This document shows positions 44,765 to 53,580 of a stretch of DNA of 53,758 nucleotides, piece by piece. Both the position numbers and the translations under genes were made by a program. The notes beneath the pieces are model-generated. The model did not search any database. It was not told the origin of the DNA and was given only the letters and a program-made list of their open reading frames with translations. Position 1 is the stretch's first letter. Each line of letters starts with the position of its first letter. The DNA comes from an uncultured Ectothiorhodospiraceae bacterium. GTDB lineage: Bacteria > Pseudomonadota > Gammaproteobacteria > CAMYNG01. The stretch covers positions 1 through 53,758 of the forward strand of contig CAMYNG010000011.1 of assembly GCA_947259765.1 (NCBI GenBank), read 5' to 3'.

Positions 44765-45211
44765 TCAGCTTTGCCAGCCGTAACGCTTGGCAAGCAGCGT
44801 GGCGATCCGCCAACCGTCTTCGTTACGCCAGTGCTTGTTAAGTTCTTCAGGCGTTCCCGGCATCATTACGGTGCCGCCCTGGGTTCCTGCACCGAGCAAC
44901 ACTTCGTCGGAATCAGTAAATTCAACTGTATCGTACTGGTTAACAAAATCGGCGGCGGACTTAATACCTTCTTGCTGTTGTCTAAGGCTACAACCCGGAC
45001 AAAAAGTTCCCTGGCTTTTGCAAGCACGTTGCTGGCAGAACTCAATCGCCTGTTGAAACGACTGGCTATCGACCTCGGGGGTCTGTTCCAGATAAACATT
45101 AACCCCGACCTCGTCACAACCTGCCACGATCTCGAATACGGTGATGCGTGTACCCTCCAGGGCCGGACTGCCGTCAAAGATTTCCTCGTCCACCAGAATC
45201 TTGCTCACCAT
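44765..45211 (-). CDS. DUF433-like protein
   Basis: A 148-residue protein. The N-terminal half (ILVDEEIFDGSPALEGTRITVFEIVAGCDE) resembles DUF433, a helix-turn-helix domain often found in toxin-antitoxin antitoxins. The C-terminal half has extra cysteines (EFCQQRAC, TFCPGC) and no known domain. The start MVSKILVDEE is chosen because the longer frame has no matching sequence and this ATG has GAGG upstream. No toxin gene lies beside it, so an antitoxin role is not supported. Confidence 0.6.
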   Translation of the reverse strand: MVSKILVDEEIFDGSPALEGTRITVFEIVAGCDEVGVNVYLEQTPEVDSQSFQQAIEFCQQRACKSQGTFCPGCSLRQQQEGIKSAADFVNQYDTVEFTDSDEVLLGAGTQGGTVMMPGTPEELNKHWRNEDGWRIATLLAKRYGWQS

Positions 45212-45570
45212 TGAAGCCTCGGTCCCCGGTAGCCAACAGCTGGCCCCGCTCCTGTTCGGTCTAATTTGACACACTCCTGAGCTGAACCGTTAAGCGGCGT
45301 TAGCTTTCGGCGTAGAAAAAGTGCCAATGTCGACCAAGCGACAAATATATTAGTTATTAATACTAACCGCATTCGTAAAGTACATCGCATTCTGCGTCGA
45401 AAAATTTGCTCTACACGTTGCAGAAACCACTTCCAAGTGATCTATAATACACGCCACCTTGGGCAGGTGGGTGCCGACTTGTTCGCGTATCCTGTGCGCC
45501 CTTTCCGCCACTTGGCAGCGCTCAAGGTTTTTACCCCTTTCACAACCACTTACATATTTAAGGATGAAAC
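45212..45570. other. Intergenic region with promoter and leader of the SCP2-like gene
   Basis: No gene is visible in these 359 bases. The right part holds a promoter-like pair and a 110-base leader for the plus-strand SCP2-like gene (see next entry). The left part must hold the promoter of the DUF433-like gene. Confidence 0.5.
45418..45470 (+). promoter_or_regulatory. Sigma-70-like promoter and leader hairpin of the SCP2-like gene
   Basis: A perfect TATAAT at 45443-45448 has TTGCAG 19 bases upstream (45418-45423), a slightly long spacer. Just after the predicted start the transcript would form CCACCT-TGGGC-AGGTGG (45454-45470). The leader to the ATG is then about 110 bases. The hairpin could protect the mRNA 5' end; no known riboswitch class is recognised. 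Confidence 0.5.
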
Positions 45571-45966
45571 ATGAGTGATTTATTTTCTGCAGAATGGATG
45601 AGTAAATTCAAAGAAGTGTGGAACAGTGAGCCTGAACTCTCCGATGAACTAAGCAAGCTGGGCTTTAATTCCGTGATTGGCTATGGTTTTGTTGATGAAG
45701 ACAAACCCACGGGTTATATCAAGGTCGAAAACGGTTCCGTTACCGATGCCGGTCCATACGCCGGTGAAGAGTTGAACTGGGACCTGCGTGCGACCAATGA
45801 CCAATGGGGCAAATTTATCGCCAAAGACATAGGCATGACTGGACTTGGACTTGCGTTTACCACCGGTAAGCTTAAGTTTAAAGTCGGCGACTACGGCGCA
45901 ATGGTCAAGGACCCGCGTATGGCCACGCCTTTTGTTAAGAGCTTTAACGTAATGGGGCGTGTTTAA
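45571..45966 (+). CDS. SCP2 sterol-carrier-like protein
   Basis: A 131-residue soluble protein, probably of the SCP2 fold: SAEWMSKFKEVWNSEPELSDEL, then GYIKVENGSVTDAG, NWDLRATNDQWGKFIAKDIGM and a C-terminal TGKLKFKVGDYGAMVK strand-helix. Family proteins bind lipids or other hydrophobic ligands; the ligand is unknown here. AAGGATGAAACATG gives a ribosome site. It stands alone with its own promoter and a following hairpin. Confidence 0.65.
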   Translation: MSDLFSAEWMSKFKEVWNSEPELSDELSKLGFNSVIGYGFVDEDKPTGYIKVENGSVTDAGPYAGEELNWDLRATNDQWGKFIAKDIGMTGLGLAFTTGKLKFKVGDYGAMVKDPRMATPFVKSFNVMGRV

Positions 45967-45993
45967 TTCCGATTTCGCCTGGTACGTACATTT

Positions 45994-46033
45994 CTTCCGG
46001 CCACTAACGTAGGATTGCGTTAGCGGTCGGAAG
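45994..46033 (+). terminator. Hairpin after the SCP2-like gene
   Basis: CTTCCGGCCACTAACG pairs with CGTTAGCGGTCGGAAG (14 of 16, the rest G-T pairs) around an 8-base loop, followed by TCGTTCTT. It lies 28 bases after the SCP2-like stop and may end the transcript. A dispersed repeat is the alternative reading. Confidence 0.55.
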
Positions 46034-46136
46034 TCGTTCTTGAGTTTACAACTCAGACAGGCCGTGAAGGAGCCAGGAAAACAAGCCAAACGATTGTTAG
46101 TTCAAGTGTTCCTCAGGTCTGTAGTCTAAGTGAGAT

Positions 46137-47603
46137 TCAGGTAATACCCAACGAATCCCACAAGGCATCGATTCGTGCCTTAACCTCTTCGCTCATGGAG
46201 ATGGGTCTGCCCCACTCACGATTGCTTTCCGCCGGCAGCTTGTTCGTAGCATCGAGGCCAATTTTAGAGCCCAGCCCGGATACCGGTGAGGCGAAATCCA
46301 GATAGTCGATCGGCGTGTTCTCAATGAGGGTCGTATCTCGCGCCGGGTCCATACGCGTTGTCATCGCCCAAATCACATCTTTCCAGTCGCGTACGTTGAT
46401 ATCGTCGTCGGTCACAATCACAAACTTGGTATACATGAATTGCCGCAGAAAGGACCATACGCCGAACATGACGCGCTTGGCGTGTCCGGGATACTGCTTT
46501 TTCATGCTCACCACCGCAACACGGTAGGAGCAGCCCTCCGGTGGAAGATAAAAATCAGTGATCTCAGGAAACTGTTTTTGCAATAAGGGTACAAACACTT
46601 CATTGAGCGCGACGCCCAGTACCGCAGGTTCGTCGGGAGGTCTACCCGTGTAGGTACTGTGGTAGATGGGATCGTTGCGATGCGTGATCCGCTCGATCGT
46701 GAAAACGGGGAAACGTTCAACCTCGTTGTAATACCCGGTGTGATCGCCAAACGGGCCCTCGTCGGCTTCCTCACCCGGGTGAATCACGCCTTCCAGCACA
46801 AATTCAGCAGATGCGGGAACCTGCAAGGTCGATCCCTTGCAGTTGACCACCTCTGTTTTGGCACCACGCAACAATCCCGAGAAGGCATACTCGGAAAGCG
46901 AGTCGGGAACCGGGGTTACCGCGCCGAGTATGGTCGCCGGATCGGCACCCAGGGCGACGGCGACCGGAAAAGGTTCACTCGGATGTTTTTCACTCCATTC
47001 CTTATAATCAAGCGCGCCGCCCCGATGCGCCAACCAACGCATGATGACTTTGTTGCGGCCAATAACCTGCTGCCGATAGATACCCAAATTTTGCCGTGAC
47101 TTATTGGGTCCCCGGGTTACCACCAGCGCCCAGGTGATAAGGGGGCCAGCGTCCCCCGGCCAGCAGGTCTGGATAGGTAACTTGGCAAGATCAACCTCAT
47201 CACCCTCGAGTACGTTTGACTGACAGGGCGCCTTTTTTACCACCTCCGGTGACATATTCAGCACCTGTTTAAATACCGGCAGCTTGTCCCAGGCATCTTT
47301 GAAGCCTTTCGGTGGATCGGGTTCCTTTAAAGCAGCCAGCAGTTTACCCACCTCCCGCAAAGCGGTGACGGACTCTTCGCCCATACCCAGTGCCACGCGC
47401 TCTGGAGTACCAAACAGATTGGCCAGTACCGGAATGGTATATCCAGTGGGATTTTCAAACAGCAGCGCCGGGCCAGCGGCGCGCAGCGTTCGATCGCAGA
47501 CTTCGGTCATCTCCAGATTGGGATCCACCGCCTGAGTGATGCGTTTAAGCTCACCCTGTTGTTCCAGACGCTGAATAAAGTCGCGCAGGTCTTTGTATTT
47601 CAT
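46137..47603 (-). CDS. ubiD: 4-hydroxy-3-polyprenylbenzoate decarboxylase
   Basis: A 488-residue prenyl-FMN-dependent decarboxylase of ubiquinone synthesis. The start [22 protein letters not shown] is canonical. [25 protein letters not shown] binds the cofactor, [12 protein letters not shown] contains a conserved acidic site, and [21 protein letters not shown] follows. Length and order match E. coli UbiD. It needs UbiX, which is not in the window. Confidence 0.96.
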   Translation of the reverse strand: MKYKDLRDFIQRLEQQGELKRITQAVDPNLEMTEVCDRTLRAAGPALLFENPTGYTIPVLANLFGTPERVALGMGEESVTALREVGKLLAALKEPDPPKGFKDAWDKLPVFKQVLNMSPEVVKKAPCQSNVLEGDEVDLAKLPIQTCWPGDAGPLITWALVVTRGPNKSRQNLGIYRQQVIGRNKVIMRWLAHRGGALDYKEWSEKHPSEPFPVAVALGADPATILGAVTPVPDSLSEYAFSGLLRGAKTEVVNCKGSTLQVPASAEFVLEGVIHPGEEADEGPFGDHTGYYNEVERFPVFTIERITHRNDPIYHSTYTGRPPDEPAVLGVALNEVFVPLLQKQFPEITDFYLPPEGCSYRVAVVSMKKQYPGHAKRVMFGVWSFLRQFMYTKFVIVTDDDINVRDWKDVIWAMTTRMDPARDTTLIENTPIDYLDFASPVSGLGSKIGLDATNKLPAESNREWGRPISMSEEVKARIDALWDSLGIT

Positions 47604-47750
47604 ATCACTGCTTTATAAAAGGTTACTTTTTTACGGCTCATAGACAGGTACTTCATTCACTGAACATTCAGAAATTTGGACCTGCGGTCAAGCTTATACA
47701 TTTTATGAATCGCGGGATAGAGTATGCAGGGTTAATTCTTTCCAGTTAGA

Positions 47751-47931
47751 TAACTGTTCCTAAATGGTGCCCATGAAGATCCTGGCGGGAAAGCTACCAC
47801 GTGCCCATGGCAAGACTCTTGCGGCAGCAGGGATGTATTTACGGCGTGTCTTGTCATGGGCATGTGGAAGTCTGACCCTCGATTGCAGGTTTTTAGCGAT
47901 TTGTTAAGCGGGCACAATTTAGGAACAGTTA
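47751..47931. mobile_element. MITE-like element with ~22-bp terminal inverted repeats
   Basis: TAACTGTTCCTAAAT at 47751-47765 is the exact complement of 47917-47931; after one mismatch GTGCCC also pairs, giving 22 inverted bases per end. The element is 181 bp, has no gene, and shares its ends with the smaller element at 13939-14024. A copy of the other palindromic family lies inside. No clear target-site duplication is seen, so mobility is inference. Confidence 0.6.
47797..47867. repeat. Palindromic dispersed element, copy 2 (nested)
   Basis: CCACGTGCCCATGGCAAGAC (47797-47816) pairs with 47848-47867 at 18 of 20 positions. The core CAGGGATGTATTTACGGCG, then GTCTTG, is shared with copies 1 and 3. 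This copy lacks the GC-rich inner hairpin (31-base loop) and lies inside the MITE-like element 47751-47931. Confidence 0.75.
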
Positions 47932-47932
47932 A

Positions 47933-48709
47933 TCAGATCGCAAACTCTGCCATCACTGGCGCGTGATCCGACGGCCGTTCCAGACCGCGCGGCTGCTTAT
48001 CGATGCGACAACTCACGCACACATCGCGTAACGCCTGGCTAACGAGGATGTGATCAATCCGCAGGCCGTGATTGCGACGAAATGCCGCGGCCCGGTAATC
48101 CCACCAACTGAAGTTTCCCGGTTTATCTTCGAACAGGCGAAAGCAGTCATAAAGGCCTAGCTTTTGAAGTTCTCTGAATGCATTACGCTCAGAGGGACTA
48201 ACAAGGACTGAACCCTGCCAGGCTTCAGCGTCATAAACGTCACGGTCTTCCGGGGCGATATTAAAATCACCCAGCAGAACCAGTTTTTCATATCGCAGTA
48301 ATTCCTTCTTTAACCAGTCGTGCAACTTTTCCAACCAACCAAGTTTGTACGCGAACTTCTCCGAACCGACGTCCGAACCGTTGGGAACATAGACATTCAC
48401 GAAACGTAACCCACCAAAACTGGCTGCCAATACCCGGCGTTGTGGATCTTGAAAAAAGGGTAAATCGGTTTCAATATGCGAAGGCCGCGACTCGAGTCGG
48501 CTAAGAATGGCGACGCCGTTGTAGGTTTTCTGGCCGCTGAATACAGCCTGGTAACCGGCCGCCTCAAGTTCGGCGAGTGGAAAGTTCTCGTCCATGGTCT
48601 TGGTTTCCTGCAAGGCCAGCAGATCTGGCTTGTTAGTCGCAGACCATTCGAGCACCTGCTGCAGACGAACCTTGAGGGAATTTACGTTCCATGTTGCGAC
48701 GCGTAGCAT
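47933..48709 (-). CDS. xth: Exodeoxyribonuclease III
   Basis: A 258-residue AP endonuclease / 3'-5' exonuclease for base-excision repair. MLRVATWNVNSLKVRLQQVLEW opens the fold; LLALQETKTMDENFP carries the metal-binding Glu, VLLGDFNIAPEDRDVYD the Asp/Asn pair, and RPSDHAPVMAEF the catalytic His. ATG 48709 fits the family start better than an upstream TTG. The ribosome site is weak. The stop abuts a MITE-like element. Confidence 0.95.
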   Translation of the reverse strand: MLRVATWNVNSLKVRLQQVLEWSATNKPDLLALQETKTMDENFPLAELEAAGYQAVFSGQKTYNGVAILSRLESRPSHIETDLPFFQDPQRRVLAASFGGLRFVNVYVPNGSDVGSEKFAYKLGWLEKLHDWLKKELLRYEKLVLLGDFNIAPEDRDVYDAEAWQGSVLVSPSERNAFRELQKLGLYDCFRLFEDKPGNFSWWDYRAAAFRRNHGLRIDHILVSQALRDVCVSCRIDKQPRGLERPSDHAPVMAEFAI

Positions 48710-48777
48710 TGCATCACACGGGGGCAAGAACTTTAGGCGCGGTAACTAAGCATACAAACCGCACCATACTAATCGTC

Positions 48778-49596
48778 TCAAAGACGAAACCCGCCATGAC
48801 GGCGACGATTCTGACGATCGAAAAAAAGCATGCCGGCGATAAAACCAACCAGCAGCACGGTCACAATCAGACCCCAGAACCAGGCTGGAAATTTAGGATG
48901 CAGGCTGGCCAGCTCTTCAGGTGTAGGCACATCCTTGCCGCTTAGATTGGCGAGGGCGACCTCGATACGTGCACGTAACTGGCGATTATCTTCAGCCAAT
49001 TGGTGTGGTGAAACTCCATCCACAGTGGGTTCCACGCGCTCGGTGGCTTCAGCCTGCTGGCGCGTCAGCTCTTCTACCCGGGCCTGTAATTGTTGAACTT
49101 GTCCCTCGGCAGCTTTCAGTTGCGCCGCGCCAGCAGAATTGTCTTGCTTGGCCGGTGTGGGCTGCTTTGATTCCAGTTTCTTTTTGAGTTCCTTGACAGT
49201 CGAGGTGGCATTGGCCAGTTCATCACGACGAATTTGCGCCTCACGTTCGCGCTTGTCACGTTCGATTTTGACGGCTTTGAGTTCTTCGCCGAGCTTGCGC
49301 AACTGGCGCTCGCTTGCATCCAGCAAGGCAGCGGCTGGTTTTTGTTGTACCAGGTACTGGGTATAAATCCAGCCCTCGGTACCGTTGGCCGTTTTAATAC
49401 GAGAAAAGTCGCCATCCTGTTCCAACACCTTTACCTCCGTACCACTTGGCAAGGATGCGACCAAAAGGCTCGCTTCGCTCGGATTCTGGTGCACGCCGAG
49501 CAAAAGGCGATCGGTTACGAATCGGGTTTCCGCCTGCGTGGCGACAGTGATCGCCAGAAATATCAGGCCCAGCCAAAGTCGCTTCCATTGCTGCAT
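48778..49596 (-). CDS. SH3-domain, coiled-coil membrane protein (TIGR04211 / YgiM type)
   Basis: A 272-residue protein with a signal peptide (MQQWKRLWLGLIFLAITVATQA), a bacterial SH3 domain (residues about 24-84, ending GTEGWIYTQYLV), a long coiled coil (about 95-205) and a C-terminal membrane helix (FWGLIVTVLLVGFIAGMLFF) with a basic tail. This layout matches the YgiM family of gammaproteobacteria. It likely sits in the inner membrane with the SH3 domain in the periplasm. It follows prlC by 21 bases. The function is unknown. Confidence 0.88.
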   Translation of the reverse strand: MQQWKRLWLGLIFLAITVATQAETRFVTDRLLLGVHQNPSEASLLVASLPSGTEVKVLEQDGDFSRIKTANGTEGWIYTQYLVQQKPAAALLDASERQLRKLGEELKAVKIERDKREREAQIRRDELANATSTVKELKKKLESKQPTPAKQDNSAGAAQLKAAEGQVQQLQARVEELTRQQAEATERVEPTVDGVSPHQLAEDNRQLRARIEVALANLSGKDVPTPEELASLHPKFPAWFWGLIVTVLLVGFIAGMLFFDRQNRRRHGGFRL

Positions 49597-49617
49597 ACTT
49601 GTTTGTCTCGCTTTGTA

Positions 49618-51660
49618 TTAGGCTGCAATACCACTGTGGCGCAAGAGCGCATCAATTCGTGGCTCCCGACCACGAAACTCAACAAAGAGCTCCAGCGGTT
49701 CGCGCGATCCACCCTGCTCCAGCACGGATTTTAGGAACGCTTCGCCGGTGGACCGATCAAAGATGCCATGCTCCTCAAATAATGAGAACGCATCGGCTGA
49801 CAAAACTTCGGCCCATTTATAACTGTAGTAGCCTGCGGCGTAACCACCAGAAAAAATATGTGTAAAGCCATGTTGGAAACGATTGAAATCGGGCGCCTTG
49901 ACCACCGCCACCTCCTGTCGGACTTCATTCAATTTCTTCTGCACTTCACCGCCGAGTTGCGGATCATATTCGCGGTGAATTCGAAAATCGAACAGTGCAA
50001 ATTCCAGCTGGCGAACCATCTGCATGCCGGACTGGAAATTCTTGGCCGCAATCATTCTATTATATAGCGGCTCGGGTAACGGTTCGCCGGACTGGTAATG
50101 TGCGGCGATCAGATCCAACGCCTGTCGTTCCCAGCACCAGTTTTCCATAAACTGGCTGGGTAGTTCGACGGCGTCCCAGGCCACACCGTTAATTCCCGAA
50201 ACACCCAGATAATCAATACGCGTCAACATATGGTGCAAACCATGTCCGAATTCGTGAAACAGGGTGATAACCTCATCATGTGTAAACAGCGCGGGATCAT
50301 CGCCGACCGGCGGTGACAAGTTACACGTCAGGTAGGCGACCGGAGCCTGTAACTTGCCATCGTGCTTGCGCATACGGGAAATACAATCGTCCATCCACGC
50401 ACCACCCCGCTTATTGGCTCGGGTATAGAGATCCAGATAGAACTGTCCGCGCAATTCGCCTTGCAAATCACGGATCTCAAAAAACCGTACGTCCTTGTGC
50501 CAGGTATCAATGCCCTGCACTTCGGTAATGCTTATGCCATAAAGTCGTTCCACAACACTGAACATCCCGCTGACGACGCGCGTTTCCGGGAAATAGGGTT
50601 TCAGCTCCTCCTGCGAAATGGAGTATTTATGCTGGCGCAGTTTTTCCGAATAGTAGGCAACATCCCAGGCTTCCAGGGAGTCAACACCGTGTTGCTCGCG
50701 TGCGAATTGCTCAATTTCGCCAAGGTCTTTTTTCGCAATGGGAACCGAACGACGTGCAAGGTCATGTAAGAACTCCACAACCTCGTCTGTAGACCGCGCC
50801 ATTTTTGTTGCCAGCGAACGCTCGGCATAATTGGCAAAGCCCAGCAGCCCGGCAAGCTCGTGCCGAAGCGCAAGGATTTTTTCCATGTTTTCGCTGTTAT
50901 CCCACTGACCCGCATTGGGTCCCTGATCAGAGGCGCGGGTTACAAACGCTTGATACATTTCAAAACGGAAGTTTCGATCATCCGCGTAATTCATGACCGC
51001 GAAGTAAACCGGAAAGTCGAGGGTAAATAACCAACCTGTTTTGTCTTTCTGCTCGGCAAGCTGTTTGGTCATCGCCTGGCTTGACTCGGGCAGTCCGGCA
51101 AGCAGCTTTTCATCGGTGACATGCTTGCTCCAACCATGTGTCGCATCAAGCACGTTTTCCTCAAAGCGAGTTGTTAAGCGCGACAATTCCTGTTTAATTT
51201 CCCTGAAGCGTTGTTTTTTTTCCGCAGATAGATCGACTCCAGACAAATGAAAATCACGCAGGGCATTTTCGACCACCTTTTGTTGTGCCGCGTTGAGTGC
51301 AGAAAAATCGTCGCCCTCATGGATTGATTTCATCGCGCAGTACAGACCTTCGTGTTGTCCCATCTCCGTGCTGTAATCACTCAGTTTGGGCAGGCAGATA
51401 TTATACGCCTTGCGCAGCGCTTCGGTGTTAACCACCGAATTCATATGGCTCACCGGCGACCAGGCCCGTTCGATGCGGTCATCCATTTCTTCCAGCGGTT
51501 GCACAAGATTGTCCCAGGTATAGTTTTTCTCAGCCGCCAACAACGTCTCTACCAAATTCCTGGCCTCAGCCAACAAGGTATCGATAGCAGGTTCAATATG
51601 ATTAGGTTTGATTTCGGAAAACCGGGGCAGACCGCTGGTGGTCAATAACGGGTTTGGCAT
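49618..51660 (-). CDS. prlC: Oligopeptidase A (M3 zinc metallopeptidase)
   Basis: A 680-residue cytoplasmic peptidase that degrades short peptides, including cleaved signal peptides. The zinc site is HEFGH at residues 469-473 in VITLFHEFGHGLHHML. The N-terminal ...LPRFSEIKPNHIEPAIDTLLAEAR and the C-terminal FSGGYAAGYYSYKWAEVLSADAF are M3 hallmarks. Length equals the E. coli enzyme. It is divergent from srkA with about 250 bases between. Confidence 0.96.
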   Translation of the reverse strand: MPNPLLTTSGLPRFSEIKPNHIEPAIDTLLAEARNLVETLLAAEKNYTWDNLVQPLEEMDDRIERAWSPVSHMNSVVNTEALRKAYNICLPKLSDYSTEMGQHEGLYCAMKSIHEGDDFSALNAAQQKVVENALRDFHLSGVDLSAEKKQRFREIKQELSRLTTRFEENVLDATHGWSKHVTDEKLLAGLPESSQAMTKQLAEQKDKTGWLFTLDFPVYFAVMNYADDRNFRFEMYQAFVTRASDQGPNAGQWDNSENMEKILALRHELAGLLGFANYAERSLATKMARSTDEVVEFLHDLARRSVPIAKKDLGEIEQFAREQHGVDSLEAWDVAYYSEKLRQHKYSISQEELKPYFPETRVVSGMFSVVERLYGISITEVQGIDTWHKDVRFFEIRDLQGELRGQFYLDLYTRANKRGGAWMDDCISRMRKHDGKLQAPVAYLTCNLSPPVGDDPALFTHDEVITLFHEFGHGLHHMLTRIDYLGVSGINGVAWDAVELPSQFMENWCWERQALDLIAAHYQSGEPLPEPLYNRMIAAKNFQSGMQMVRQLEFALFDFRIHREYDPQLGGEVQKKLNEVRQEVAVVKAPDFNRFQHGFTHIFSGGYAAGYYSYKWAEVLSADAFSLFEEHGIFDRSTGEAFLKSVLEQGGSREPLELFVEFRGREPRIDALLRHSGIAA

Positions 51661-51912
51661 CTGTCTGGAAACCTTTGGTTAAAATTGTGGTTGCGTCTGA
51701 AACGCAGTTGATTAAATCAGGTCAGATAACTATCTGCCGGGTATACTAAATATGTGGGTCAATTTACACTACACTCGCCGGCGTTACCGGATAAATCTAG
51801 CAAAGTTTACAATGCACAACCAAACCGGTCTTGAAAGGCCGCATTCCCTTCCCGGCCGCCTGTTTTGTAAGGTTTATGTGTGCACACGCCAGCCGGAAAC
51901 ATTCGACTGGCT

Positions 51913-52914
51913 ATGAAAAATCCGGCCGACTCCGCCTCCACACCCTACGAAGGATTGACCCCGGATGTTGTTCTTACGGCCATCGAGTCCTTTGGTGCTC
52001 AACCCAACGGATCTCTCCTGGCTTTAAATAGCTACGAGAACCGGGTTTATCAAGTCGGTTTGGAAGGCGGGAACTTCCTGGTCGCAAAATTCTACCGCCC
52101 GCATCGATGGTTAGATGCCGCTATTCTGGAGGAGCACACCTTCACCCTGGAGCTGGCCGCAGCGGATATTCCGGTGGTGGCCCCGCTATTGGACTCCTCC
52201 GGCGCCTCCTTACACCGCTACGCCGAGTTTCGATTTGCGCTGTTTCCCCGCCGCGGCGGGCGAGCGCCGGAACTCGACGATGCCGACAGTTTACGCTGGC
52301 TGGGGCGCGTGCTGGGGCGCTTGCATACCGTCGGCGCCAGTAAGCGATTCGAGCACCGCCCCCGCCTTTCTATCGAGCGCTTCGGTGACGAGCCATTTTC
52401 CTTTCTGCAGCAACACGACATCATTGCTGCAGAGGTCCGCCATAATTATGTCGATGCGTGTACGCGAGTTCTGCAGCGAGTCCGGGAGTTGCTAGACGCA
52501 TTTGGACCACTGCCCACAATCCGCCTGCACGGTGATTGCCATCCGGGCAATATCCTGTGGACCGAAAGAGGCCCACACTTCGTTGATTTGGATGACTGTC
52601 TTAGCGGCCCGCCGGTTCAGGATCTTTGGATGCTGTTGTCAGGCGACCGTTTCGATATGGAGCGCCAATTAAACGAACTGCTCTCCGGTTACACCGAGTT
52701 CGCTGATTTCGACCCATTCGCACTGCACTGGGTCGAATCGTTACGTGCCTTGCGCATGATCCACTACAGCGGCTGGCTCGCGCGACGCTGGCAGGACCCG
52801 GCCTTTCCAACTCATTTTCCCTGGTTTGGCACACCACGTTACTGGGAAGAGCAGATGATCAGCCTGCGCGAACAGCTGGAGAGACTTGATGAGCCGCCGT
52901 TGAAGTGGCGCTAG
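51913..52914 (+). CDS. srkA: Stress response kinase A (YihE-type Ser/Thr kinase)
   Basis: A 333-residue aminoglycoside-phosphotransferase-fold kinase. NSYENRVYQVGLEGGNFLVAKFYRP carries the ATP-binding Lys. LHGDCHPGNILW is the catalytic loop, and FVDLDDCLSGPPVQDLWMLLSGD the metal-binding Asp. It is close to E. coli SrkA in length. ATG 51913 is chosen over GTG 51880; neither has a strong ribosome site. In E. coli the kinase counters stress-induced cell death. It is divergent from prlC. Confidence 0.92.
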   Translation: MKNPADSASTPYEGLTPDVVLTAIESFGAQPNGSLLALNSYENRVYQVGLEGGNFLVAKFYRPHRWLDAAILEEHTFTLELAAADIPVVAPLLDSSGASLHRYAEFRFALFPRRGGRAPELDDADSLRWLGRVLGRLHTVGASKRFEHRPRLSIERFGDEPFSFLQQHDIIAAEVRHNYVDACTRVLQRVRELLDAFGPLPTIRLHGDCHPGNILWTERGPHFVDLDDCLSGPPVQDLWMLLSGDRFDMERQLNELLSGYTEFADFDPFALHWVESLRALRMIHYSGWLARRWQDPAFPTHFPWFGTPRYWEEQMISLREQLERLDEPPLKWR

Positions 52915-52965
52915 CGAGTTGACTGCTCCGGATTACTGAACACATTGACCGCACGGAACATCAGG

Positions 52966-53073
52966 CAGGAATGCGACCGGCGTGTGGCAAGACCATGGGC
53001 CGCATGGACGCGGCCCTTGAGCTTACAGGGACGTATTCGCAGCGCGTCTTGCTACACGCCGATCGCATTCCTG
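52966..53073. repeat. Palindromic dispersed element, copy 3
   Basis: The 28 bases 52966-52993 pair with 53046-53073 at 26 positions. The loop has the GC-rich inner stem (GGGCCGC-ATGGAC-GCGGCCC) and the core ACAGGGACGTATTCGCAGCG. It lies 52 bases after srkA and may act as its transcription end. Confidence 0.85.
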
Positions 53074-53149
53074 TCCCCAGTCAAATACAAAATTCAATTC
53101 CAGATCTTAGCAGGTAAGCCGGTGCAAAATTTTTAATAGTGGTTTAGTC

Positions 53150-53485
53150 TCAGCCCCGATCCACCCGCCAGACACCGGCAGCCGGATCGGCCTCATCCGT
53201 CTCACAACGTCCCTTGGGCACCTGTGGTGCCTGGGCCGGTGCGGCCTGTTGTTGCTGCGCACGGGCGTGATCGTTATATACGTGTTTGGTAAATTCGTGC
53301 AGATGGTTAAGCAATTCTTCACACTCGTCGGCGGTTCCCGGGTAATCCGAAGCCAGCACACCAAGCATCGCGGCCAGGTACTGCAACCCAAGCGTGCCGT
53401 TTTCCGCGACCGTCGCATCATGCTGAACGATCGCCTGCATGACATTTTCGATTAGCTCGTTGCTGAGCTGTATGCTGTTACTCAT
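53150..53485 (-). CDS. Small unknown protein
   Basis: A 111-residue soluble protein, helical and acidic at the start (MSNSIQLSNELIENVMQAIVQ), with a Gln/Ala/Pro-rich linker (ARAQQQQAAPAQAPQVP) and a polar tail. No family is recognised. The start is followed by a coherent helical pattern, which is why it is called real, but support is modest. It lies 95 bases after a truncated gene on the same strand. Confidence 0.5.
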   Translation of the reverse strand: MSNSIQLSNELIENVMQAIVQHDATVAENGTLGLQYLAAMLGVLASDYPGTADECEELLNHLHEFTKHVYNDHARAQQQQAAPAQAPQVPKGRCETDEADPAAGVWRVDRG

Positions 53486-53580
53486 TGTTCATTGACCTCT
53501 TGGGGTTTTGTCCGGAATTCGATTGGCCGTCATTCTAAGTTAAGCGTTGGGCATTACGCCAGACGCACCACGGAAAACCT

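Larger units (their letters stand above)
47604..47932. other. Intergenic region between ubiD and xth, largely a repeat element
   Basis: These 329 bases hold no gene. The right half is the inverted-repeat element 47751-47931, which ends one base before the xth stop codon. The left part must hold the ubiD promoter. Confidence 0.6.
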
